Positions 1 through 6,189 of a DNA stretch of 8,165 bases are shown here, one piece after another. Source of the DNA: Anaerolineae bacterium (lineage in GTDB: Bacteria > Chloroflexota > Anaerolineae > JAFGEY01). The DNA lies in NCBI GenBank assembly GCA_016929205.1, contig JAFGJF010000454.1, positions 1-8,165 on the forward strand. Reading direction: 5' to 3'. A program made the position numbers and the translations under genes. Under the pieces are notes generated by a model that saw only the letters and a list, made by a program, of their open reading frames with translations, was not told the DNA's origin and made no database searches. The first letter of the stretch is position 1; each line of letters opens with the position of its first letter.

Positions 1-18
1 CGGCGGCAGTTGGTTGCC

Positions 19-219
19 CTATCGCGCAAAATGCCTGTAAATCTCTGCATCCGTCGGCTCCCGCGCCGGCACCATCAATGCCTCGGCAGATTGGTCGGTC
101 GCCGTGACGGCGATCCGCCGCCGCGCTATCTTGCGTGCTGGCCGTCCCGCGCCGGTCCCCACATCCAACGCCATCTCAACTACACCTTTCGCCCGCGCCT
201 CAGTCAGATGTTCAACCAC
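19..219 (-). pseudogene. Fragment resembling a class I methyltransferase SAM-binding motif
   Basis: The open frame reads ALDVGTGAGRPARKIARR followed by VTATDQSAEAL. This matches the glycine-rich motif I of class I SAM-dependent methyltransferases (LDVGTGxGRxA) and the acidic end of the next strand (TATDQS). The frame stops at 19-21, only about 22 residues after that point, so the rest of a Rossmann-type methyltransferase is missing. The start is uncertain: a GTG at 217-219, a CTG at 205-207 or an ATG at 172-174 are possible, and none has a convincing ribosome-binding site. It lies directly downstream of the frameshifted methyltransferase, overlapping its last codons if the GTG is used. I infer a degenerate or rearranged remnant of a second methyltransferase. 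It could also be a chance reading frame. Continuation left of the window cannot be seen. Confidence 0.35.
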
Positions 220-898
220 CAGAGGCCTGTGCACTCGGGCAGGATCACCCACTCGTTCTCGACCACCTTGTGAGCCAGTTCGTCCCCAAAGAAAAAGCGC
301 GTCAGCGTCTCCGCTTCAGCCAGGGACACAAACCGATAGTCGTGCGGATCCATGTCGAGCCAAAGCCCTGCTCTTCCAGAAACGCATAATACTGCGACAG
401 AATCTCATCGGGCGGATTTGGCCTCTCATGCCCCGTCCCCAACGTCTCCAGGAGAATGATCGTCCCCCCGGGACGCAGCACGCGTTTCATCTCACCCAAG
501 GCCGCCCTCAGCACCTCCTGCCAGCAATCCTGGTTCTCGACGGCCAGGTAACCGACGCTCCACCCCGAGAGCACCATGTCTGCCGACCGATCCTCAACCG
601 GCAGACGACGGTGATCGGCGACCTGGGCCTGCCAGTTGCGCCGGCCGCTGCGCGCCAGCTTGGCAACAGCCACGTCGAGCATGTGCTGCGAGGCATCCAG
701 GATATGCAAATGCCCGGCCAACGGAGCCAACAAGCACGACAGTCGTCCCGTGCCGGCCCCAAGCTCGATGATGTCCAACCCTTCGAGCGAGCCGATCACC
801 TGTAACGCTGGCAGGATGTTGTGCTGATAGTCCTCTCGTGAGACCAGTTGATCATACTGATCAGCATGCTCAGTATAGATCTCTCGATAATCAGGCAT
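204..898 (-). CDS. Class I SAM-dependent methyltransferase, disrupted by a one-base frameshift
   Basis: The product would transfer a methyl group from S-adenosylmethionine to an unknown small molecule or protein in the cytoplasm. The N-terminus (REIYTEHADQYDQLVSRED) is the usual helical cap. Motif I is ELGAGTGR (residues 45-52), the strand-2 acidic residue is D68, and LRPGG (141-145) is the conserved post-motif segment. The open frame runs 898-302 (198 residues) but its last dozen residues (TIGLCPWLKRRR) do not fit the family. Moving one base near 341 restores DYRFVSLAEAETLTRFFFGDE and an ending LPECTGLWWLNI with a stop at 204-206, giving 231 residues, a natural family length. A base therefore appears missing after Thr186, through either real mutation or assembly error. 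The ATG at 898 has GGTGA 6 nt upstream; an in-frame TGA just before it excludes longer starts. It lies 115 nt downstream of the histidine kinase gene on the same strand. Confidence 0.82.
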
Positions 899-963
899 AG
901 TTTGTCACCGGAACCTCCATATCAGATGCGGTGCTCGATCAGCATGATCTCACGCCCGCAGAC

Positions 964-992
964 AACCGCTGCCTGGCAGCGATAGGGCGGTT
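964..992. other. Nested inverted repeat between histidine kinase and methyltransferase genes
   Basis: CGCTGCC (967-973) and GGCAGCG (975-981) form a perfect 7-bp inverted repeat around a single T. AACCGC (964-969) and GCGGTT (987-992) form an outer pair that competes for the same CGC bases. There is no T-run on the minus-strand downstream side, so it is not a standard intrinsic terminator. It could be an RNA hairpin separating the two minus-strand genes or a protein-binding palindrome. No function can be assigned from sequence alone. Confidence 0.4.
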
Positions 993-1013
993 CTCCTGAT
1001 CGGCCATTCCCGT

Positions 1014-2408
1014 TCATCTAGCTGCCCCCGGCAGAGTGAAACTAAAGACGCTGCCCCGTCCCGGCACGCCGTCGCTTTGCACGCTTACCTGCCCGCCCAG
1101 CTTTTCCACGATACGTCGCACGACCGACAACCCCAGCCCATTCCCCGGAGCGCGCTCCTTGTGCAGTCTTGTCAACGGCGTAAACAACTGAGCTTGCTGC
1201 TCAAGCGACAAACCAGGCCCGTTGTCGCGCACCCAAAAGCGGATCATCCCCTCCTCACTCCCCCCCTGAGGAGGAGAATCAAAGGGGGGACTCGCACCCA
1301 ACTCGATACGCGGTGATCGTCCCCCATACTTGCACGCATTGCTGATCGTGTTGGCCCATACCTCTTCGACCCAGGGCCTATAGCCGATCGCCGCCGGCCA
1401 ACTATCGGGAAGCACGATCTTGGCCTGATACTGTTCGATCGTGCGCGTCAAACGCTCCAGGACCTCGCTCACGATGCTCTCCATATCCAGCGGCATGATC
1501 TCGACCTCTCTATGACACGCGCCCGCCAGCAGCAAAAACGCATCAACCATGCCGCTCAACGTGCGTCCATTCTGGGCGATCACACTCAAATAGTGCTGAA
1601 TCTCTTCAGCCGACATCGTGCCACTATCCGATTCCAAAATCTCTGCCAGGCCGACCATCCGGCACAGTGGACTCTTGAGATCGTGGGCTACGTTGCAGTC
1701 AAAAAGAGCCAGTTCTTCGTTACACGCCTCCAGTTCGCAGACGCGCCGATCCGATGTCTCCACTTGCCAGGCACTCGCAATCGCCATCGCCGCCAAAGCA
1801 GCCAGCGACTTGAGTAATGCCAGGTCGGCCAGATCAAAACGATTGGTCTGCCCGTGTCTGACCTCTAGTGCGCCGATTGTATGTCCATTGGCCCGCAACG
1901 GGATGCAAAGGATCGAACGTAACATCGAACTGGATGCCAGGTACCCACTTCCAACATCCTCGCGGCTACACTCCTTCGCCTGTGTATCCGACACGATCGC
2001 ACTCTCCCCGGTATGCACCACCCAGCCAACAACCCCTTCTTCTCGTGCCAGGCGCCGGCCGCGCATGCCCTTGCTTTGAGAACCGGTCGCCTGTTGGCAG
2101 ACCAGCTCACCGCTTTCCATGTCAGCAAGCCAGATGGCACAGGTGACCCTGGGCAACAGGGCGCGGACCTTGTCCAGGACAGTGACCAGCACTTGCTCCA
2201 AATGGGCGACAGGACCAGCCACCGGCATCTGACCAGGCAGGGCCAGACCTCGCTCAGGCAGCTGAGATCTCGCTGCAATTCGTTGTTCTGCCCATCCAGC
2301 GCGCACGAATGGCCGCTCGCTTGGCTTGGCAACCCTGCTCAGGCACCGGGCCGGTCGCTTGGCGTTTTTCCAAATACCACTCGGCGCAGTCGTCATCATT
2401 ATGACCAT
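1014..2408 (-). CDS. GAF-domain sensor histidine kinase (cytoplasmic)
   Basis: A two-component sensor kinase of 464 residues that would autophosphorylate on histidine and pass the phosphate to a response regulator. No regulator lies beside it here. Residues 1-65 are unassigned and basic. Residues about 67-213 form a GAF domain (LLPRVTCAIWLAD, GVVGWVVHTGESAIVSD, SILCIPLRANGHTIGALEV). The HisKA helix carries the phospho-acceptor His242 in NVAHDLKSPL. The ATPase domain has the N-box NTISNACKYGG (Asn353, Asn357), G1 box DNGPGL (395-400) and G2 box GNGLGLS (422-428). No membrane segment is visible, so the signal is probably intracellular. Residues 373-387 are a proline/glycine-rich insertion described separately. 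The ATG at 2408 follows GGGGAG closely; Met4 or Met5 would give more usual spacing. The gene is divergent to the AfsR-like regulator. Confidence 0.9.
   Translation of the reverse strand: MVIMMTTAPSGIWKNAKRPARCLSRVAKPSERPFVRAGWAEQRIAARSQLPERGLALPGQMPVAGPVAHLEQVLVTVLDKVRALLPRVTCAIWLADMESGELVCQQATGSQSKGMRGRRLAREEGVVGWVVHTGESAIVSDTQAKECSREDVGSGYLASSSMLRSILCIPLRANGHTIGALEVRHGQTNRFDLADLALLKSLAALAAMAIASAWQVETSDRRVCELEACNEELALFDCNVAHDLKSPLCRMVGLAEILESDSGTMSAEEIQHYLSVIAQNGRTLSGMVDAFLLLAGACHREVEIMPLDMESIVSEVLERLTRTIEQYQAKIVLPDSWPAAIGYRPWVEEVWANTISNACKYGGRSPRIELGASPPFDSPPQGGSEEGMIRFWVRDNGPGLSLEQQAQLFTPLTRLHKERAPGNGLGLSVVRRIVEKLGGQVSVQSDGVPGRGSVFSFTLPGAAR
1248..1292. repeat. 45-bp C/G-run insertion inside the histidine kinase ATPase domain
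   Basis: This 45-base segment encodes 15 residues, SPPFDSPPQGGSEEG (373-387), between the strand IELGA and the strand MIRFWVRDNGPG that leads into the G1 box. Related kinases normally have a short hairpin loop here. The DNA has runs of seven C and six G and contains CTCCTCA (1251-1257) paired with TGAGGAG (1267-1273), plus a C-run/G-run pair (1259-1265 with 1284-1290). The length is an exact multiple of three, so the frame is kept. I infer a small palindromic repeat element inserted into the gene. Whether other copies exist cannot be seen in this window. Confidence 0.5.
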
Positions 2409-2440
2409 GCTCTCCCCATGCTCTCATTATAGCACAATAT
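2409..2440 (-). promoter_or_regulatory. Extended -10 promoter of the histidine kinase gene
   Basis: On the minus strand, TGTGCTATAATG contains a perfect TATAAT (2426-2431) preceded by TG-n, the extended -10 arrangement. I find no good -35 box, which extended -10 promoters can do without. Transcription would start near 2419, leaving a leader of only about ten bases that contains the GGGGAG ribosome-binding site. Confidence 0.55.
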
Positions 2441-2460
2441 CAGACCGATTAGAATAGTAG

Positions 2461-2485
2461 AGTGGCCGATCAAAACTTGGCCACT
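2461..2485. promoter_or_regulatory. Inverted repeat AGTGGCC-N11-GGCCACT (operator candidate)
   Basis: AGTGGCC (2461-2467) and GGCCACT (2479-2485) are perfect inverted copies, 18 bp centre to centre. They lie in the divergent intergenic region, just upstream of the kinase-gene promoter and upstream of a plus-strand TATAAT. The geometry suits a dimeric repressor or activator, but no cognate regulator can be named. Confidence 0.35.
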
Positions 2486-2533
2486 TGACCAGGATCGATA
2501 GTACTTTACATGGAAATGTTCCTTGTTTTGATG

Positions 2534-2539
2534 TATAAT
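2534..2539 (+). promoter_or_regulatory. TATAAT box facing the AfsR-like regulator gene
   Basis: A perfect TATAAT lies in GATGTATAATAAAG on the plus strand. The nearest -35-like hexamer, TTTACA (2505-2510), is 23 bp away, which is too far for a standard promoter, so activator help or chance is possible. If used, the regulator mRNA would have a leader of about 128 bases that includes the 11-bp repeats. Confidence 0.35.
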
Positions 2540-2605
2540 AAAGACGCATTCCCTCCGGGGCTCACGCACACCGCCCTGGTCACATTAATTTTTGCATCTA
2601 TGGTA

Positions 2606-2619
2606 CTCATTGTAGCACA
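2606..2619 (-). promoter_or_regulatory. Second extended -10-like element on the minus strand
   Basis: On the minus strand this reads TGTGCTACAATGAG. It differs by one base from TGTGCTATAATGAG of the histidine kinase promoter at 2423-2436. It could be a distal second promoter for the histidine kinase gene, with a leader of about 190 bases. No clear -35 box was found. Confidence 0.35.
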
Positions 2620-2622
2620 CGA

Positions 2623-2655
2623 GCGTCACGGCATCGTCACCGCAGCGTCACGGTT
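2623..2655 (+). promoter_or_regulatory. Three 11-bp direct repeats (SARP/AfsR- or OmpR-type operator candidate)
   Basis: GCGTCACGGCA (2623-2633), TCGTCACCGCA (2634-2644) and GCGTCACGGTT (2645-2655) are tandem units; CGTCAC recurs at exactly 11-bp steps. Direct heptamer repeats with 11-bp period are the known operator form for SARP/AfsR proteins and for OmpR/PhoB-type regulators, whose winged helices bind one helical turn apart. The array ends 18 bp before the ATG of a gene encoding just such a winged helix-BTAD protein, so autoregulation is a natural inference. A weak -10-like TTGAAT (2663-2668) sits 7 bp past the array, and no ribosome-binding site is visible before the ATG. This would fit a leaderless transcript driven from a SARP-type promoter. 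Confidence 0.55.
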
Positions 2656-2673
2656 TGGACCTTTGAATAGCCT

Positions 2674-5600
2674 ATGAATCATCTAAAAATTTCACTGCTC
2701 GGCCCATTTCGGGTCACCTTGAATAACGAGCCGGTCACTCAGTTTGGAGCCGACAGCGCGCGTGCCCTGCTGGCTTACCTGGCTATCCACGCCCGCATCG
2801 CCTGCCGCAGGGAGACGCTGGCCGGCCTGCTGTGGCCCGACCAGCCAGAAGCAAAAGCCCGCCACAATCTGCGCCAGGCCCTCAACCGGCTGCGCTACGC
2901 GATCAGAGATCGCACTAAAGATGGGAACGCCGACCCACCCTTCCTGCTCACCACCCGTCAGACGATCCAGCTCAATCCGGATAGCGACTATTGGCTCGAT
3001 GTCGCCGCGTTTGACGATCTGCTCGCCGCGAGTGAGACGCACGAGCATCATAATTTGGGAACCTGCCCATCTTGCATCGAGTGCCTGCGAAAAGCTGTCG
3101 AGATGTACCAGGGCGACCTGCTGAGCGGCTTTTTTCTGCCCAGCGCGCTTTTTGAGGAGTGGTTGGTGGTGGAGCGAGAGCGACGTCACCGCCAGTTTCT
3201 GGATGTGCTGTACCGTTTGACAGCACACCACCTGAAAAACGGGGCGATTGAACAGGCAGAGCGCTATGCACGAAGACAGCTGGAACTGGAGCCCTGGCGT
3301 GAGAATGCCCACCGGCAGTTGATGATTGTTTTGTCCGCTTGTGGACAAAGGGCAGCCGCCCTGCACCAATACGAGGAATGCAAACGCGTGCTAAAAACGG
3401 AACTTGGGGTGCCGCCAGAAAAAAAGACGACCCGGCTCTACCAGGCTATCGTAAACGGCTCTGCAAGGACAGCAACTGATTCACGATCAAAGGGAATCCC
3501 TTCCGCCAGATCGACGATTGAGGTGCTAGATGGCATCCAAGCTGGCCCTGAACGAAGCCCCTTGCCCGTCTCGCTGACACCTTTTGTGGGGCGAGAACCA
3601 GAGATGACAACAATCGCTGCATACCTGCACGATCCAGACTGCCGCCTGGTGACCCTGGTCGGCCCCGGCGGCATCGGCAAGACGCGCTTGGCAATGGAAG
3701 CGAGCAAAGTGCAAGAGAATGCCTTTGAGCACGGCGTCTTGTTAACCTCATTGGCGCCGCTGCAATCCGTGGATGCCATCATACCGACGATGGCTCAATC
3801 GCTCGGGCTTTCCTTGCATAAAGCAAGCGATCCACAACAGCAATTGCTCGATTATCTGCGCCAGAGGAATATGCTCCTCTTGCTGGACAACTTTGAGCAT
3901 CTGCTTTCTCCGCCAGAAAACCGCGCAGTGGAACGGATAGAAGGAATAAACCTGGTCGCCAGTATTCTCGGGACAGCACAGGGCATCAAAATCCTGGTGA
4001 CTTCGCAACAGAGACTAAACATCCAAGGTGAACACCTCCTTCCCATCACAGGAATGAACTATAGCCAAGAGGTCTCCCCGGCATCCGGAGAAAAACCGGG
4101 GATACCCTCTGCCCTCAAGCTCTTTCTGCACTGCGCACGCCGGGTGCAGCCAGGTTTCAACCTGACGGACGATAATTGGGCAGATATCGTCCAGATCTGT
4201 CGACTGATGGAGGGAATGCCATTGGGCATTCTGCTGGCTGCATCCTGGATAGACATACTGACACCCAAAGAAATGGCCAGTGAACTCAGGCAGAGCCTCG
4301 ACTCTTTCGAGTCCGATCTATGCGACCTGCCCCCCCGACAGCACAGCATACGTGCCGCCGTCGATCACTCTTGGAAACTGCTAACGGAACGAGAAGTAGG
4401 TATAATGCAAGCCCTATCGGTCTTTCGTGGTGGCTTTACTCGCCCAGCAGCGCAACGCGTTGTTGGCGCAACGCTGCACGATCTGATGAGCTTGATCCAC
4501 AAGTCACTGCTGCACCGTACCGCCGATGGGCGATATGACGTGGTGCACGAACTGCTACGACAATATGCAGCCGAAAGACTGGCACTTGACCCCGATGCAG
4601 ACCAAGCGATACATGATCGACACTGCGCATACTATGTCGCCGCCTTACAGCAGTACCTGGCGAGCACAAAAAGCAGCCACCAAGATGCAATCTTGGACGA
4701 AATGGGAAAAGAGATCGAGAACACGCGTGCGGCCTGGGATTGGGCAGTGAACCAAAAGCAATTCGAACGCCTGGACCAGGCCATCAGCGGCATGTGCCGT
4801 CTCTACGAACGGCTGGGACGCTATCAAGAAGGAGGAGAAGTGTGCCGGGCCGCGGCCGCCAAACTGGCGCCAGCGGTAGAGCAAATACCATTAGCCGTGT
4901 CTAGCAACGAGTTACGCGTGCTGGCCAAGATCCGGGCCTGGCAGGGGGCCATTAGCCCGCTGATCGAGTATACCGAAACTGCAGGGCAACTGTTTCGTCA
5001 AGGCCTGGCTTTGTTAGATACACTGCCGCCAGCCGGCCAGAAACACGACACGAACCTGTCACAGGATGCTCGCGCAGACAAAGCACTCCTCCTCACTGAA
5101 CTGGGATTTGTTGCCTTTGAATCCGATTACGAGCAGGCCAAGCAACTGTTTACACAAAGCCTGGCATTGTATCGGGAACTCGATGATCGATGGGGCATCA
5201 CTCGGGCATTATATGGTTTGGGCAGAGTAGCCTGGTTCCTGGGCGACTATGCCAAGGCCAAACAAGTGGCAGAGGAAAGCCTGACACTTCGACGCGCGCA
5301 GGGAGACAAAAGAGGCGTCTCGGATTCACTTTTTTTGCTGGGCATCGTCGCCGGGCTCCAGGGGCAGATTGAGGAGGCCGAACGCCTGGCGCGAGAAGAT
5401 CTGGCCATTCGCCGGGAAATGGGAGATCGCGCCGAGATCGCCGTCGGCCTAAATATATTGAGTGAACCGCTTCGTTTTGCCGGCAGGTATGCCGAGGCCG
5501 AATCATTGCTCGAGGAGAGCATATCGGCTTGCCACACACAGGGAATGCTCGTCTGTATGGTCATTTCACAAATCCGTCTGGGGACGGTCTATTTGCATCA

Positions 5601-6189
5601 AGGCCGCTACGAACAAGCGCGCGATCAATGCCGACAAGCACTTACATACAAGAAAAAGATCGGTATGCGGCGATTTGTTGGGCGCGCGCTCTCGGTACAA
5701 GCTCAGGCGGCGCTGGCAGAAAACGCAGGCGAGACGGCAAAAAACCTATTGTGCGAAAGCATTGCTGCAGACCAAAAGACCGGCCAACCCTACCAACTGG
5801 CACTGGCATTGGCTGCCGCAGGATATATAGAACGGGCACTGGGCCGGTTCACCGAGGCAAGGCAGCACCTCTATCAATCACTGCGAACAGCAAATGAAAT
5901 TGGCGCTTTTGAACCGACGATGGCTGCACTGCCCGCAGCAGCCCTATTGCTGGCCGAGCAAGGTGAAACGGAGCGAGCGATAGAACTCTATGCCCTCGCA
6001 TCGTGCTATCCGTGCGTCGCCAACTCGCTCTGGTTTGACGATGTTGCTGGAAAGCACATCACTGCAATCGCCGCTACCCTACCACTGGACATCGTCACCG
6101 CAGCACAGGAACGAGGCCGGACGCGACACCTGGATACGACAGTGAAGGAACTGCTGGCCGAGTTGAAAGGGTGGCAAAACAAGAGCTAG
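2674..6189 (+). CDS. AfsR-like BTAD / NB-ARC (STAND) / TPR transcriptional regulator
   Basis: A 1171-residue signal-integrating transcription factor. Residues 1-100 are an OmpR-like winged helix (LKISLLGPFRVTL, RALLAYLAIHA, RRETLAGLLWPD, ARHNLRQALNRLR). Residues about 105-262 are the bacterial transcriptional activation domain, with a HEHH...CPSC cluster at 123-134. The NB-ARC ATPase follows FVGRE (304-308): Walker A GPGGIGKT (330-337), Walker B LLLLDN (401-406), a TSQQR sensor-like segment (443-447) and GMPLG (514-518). A winged-helix segment (SVFRGGFT, 582-589) and about seven TPR-like repeats (roughly 803-1110) complete it. In STAND proteins ATP exchange switches a closed form to an active oligomer, with TPRs as sensor or partner surface. 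The start MNHLKISLLG is typical of the family. The stop TAG abuts the ATG of the kinase-like gene. The target genes and ligand are unknown. The layout resembles Streptomyces AfsR, but orthology is not claimed. Confidence 0.93.
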   Translation: MNHLKISLLGPFRVTLNNEPVTQFGADSARALLAYLAIHARIACRRETLAGLLWPDQPEAKARHNLRQALNRLRYAIRDRTKDGNADPPFLLTTRQTIQLNPDSDYWLDVAAFDDLLAASETHEHHNLGTCPSCIECLRKAVEMYQGDLLSGFFLPSALFEEWLVVERERRHRQFLDVLYRLTAHHLKNGAIEQAERYARRQLELEPWRENAHRQLMIVLSACGQRAAALHQYEECKRVLKTELGVPPEKKTTRLYQAIVNGSARTATDSRSKGIPSARSTIEVLDGIQAGPERSPLPVSLTPFVGREPEMTTIAAYLHDPDCRLVTLVGPGGIGKTRLAMEASKVQENAFEHGVLLTSLAPLQSVDAIIPTMAQSLGLSLHKASDPQQQLLDYLRQRNMLLLLDNFEHLLSPPENRAVERIEGINLVASILGTAQGIKILVTSQQRLNIQGEHLLPITGMNYSQEVSPASGEKPGIPSALKLFLHCARRVQPGFNLTDDNWADIVQICRLMEGMPLGILLAASWIDILTPKEMASELRQSLDSFESDLCDLPPRQHSIRAAVDHSWKLLTEREVGIMQALSVFRGGFTRPAAQRVVGATLHDLMSLIHKSLLHRTADGRYDVVHELLRQYAAERLALDPDADQAIHDRHCAYYVAALQQYLASTKSSHQDAILDEMGKEIENTRAAWDWAVNQKQFERLDQAISGMCRLYERLGRYQEGGEVCRAAAAKLAPAVEQIPLAVSSNELRVLAKIRAWQGAISPLIEYTETAGQLFRQGLALLDTLPPAGQKHDTNLSQDARADKALLLTELGFVAFESDYEQAKQLFTQSLALYRELDDRWGITRALYGLGRVAWFLGDYAKAKQVAEESLTLRRAQGDKRGVSDSLFLLGIVAGLQGQIEEAERLAREDLAIRREMGDRAEIAVGLNILSEPLRFAGRYAEAESLLEESISACHTQGMLVCMVISQIRLGTVYLHQGRYEQARDQCRQALTYKKKIGMRRFVGRALSVQAQAALAENAGETAKNLLCESIAADQKTGQPYQLALALAAAGYIERALGRFTEARQHLYQSLRTANEIGAFEPTMAALPAAALLLAEQGETERAIELYALASCYPCVANSLWFDDVAGKHITAIAATLPLDIVTAAQERGRTRHLDTTVKELLAELKGWQNKS

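Noticed and set aside
104..805. Plus-strand open frame of 233 codons
   Set aside because: It lies opposite the methyltransferase, whose motifs and recovered C-terminus are clear. Its translation is Arg/Pro/Ser-rich with no recognisable domain, as expected of an antisense shadow.
858..946. GATCAGCATG occurring twice (near 858 and 937)
   Set aside because: One copy is within the methyltransferase coding sequence, and a 10-bp match is expected by chance in a window of this size.
2512..2522. GGAA-ATG-TTCC palindrome as a LexA-like box
   Set aside because: Four-base arms are common by chance and the sequence matches no SOS box that I can name with confidence.
2692..3369. Minus-strand open frame of 225 codons within the regulator gene
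   Set aside because: It is antisense to the winged helix and BTAD domains, which are unmistakable, and shows no motif of its own.
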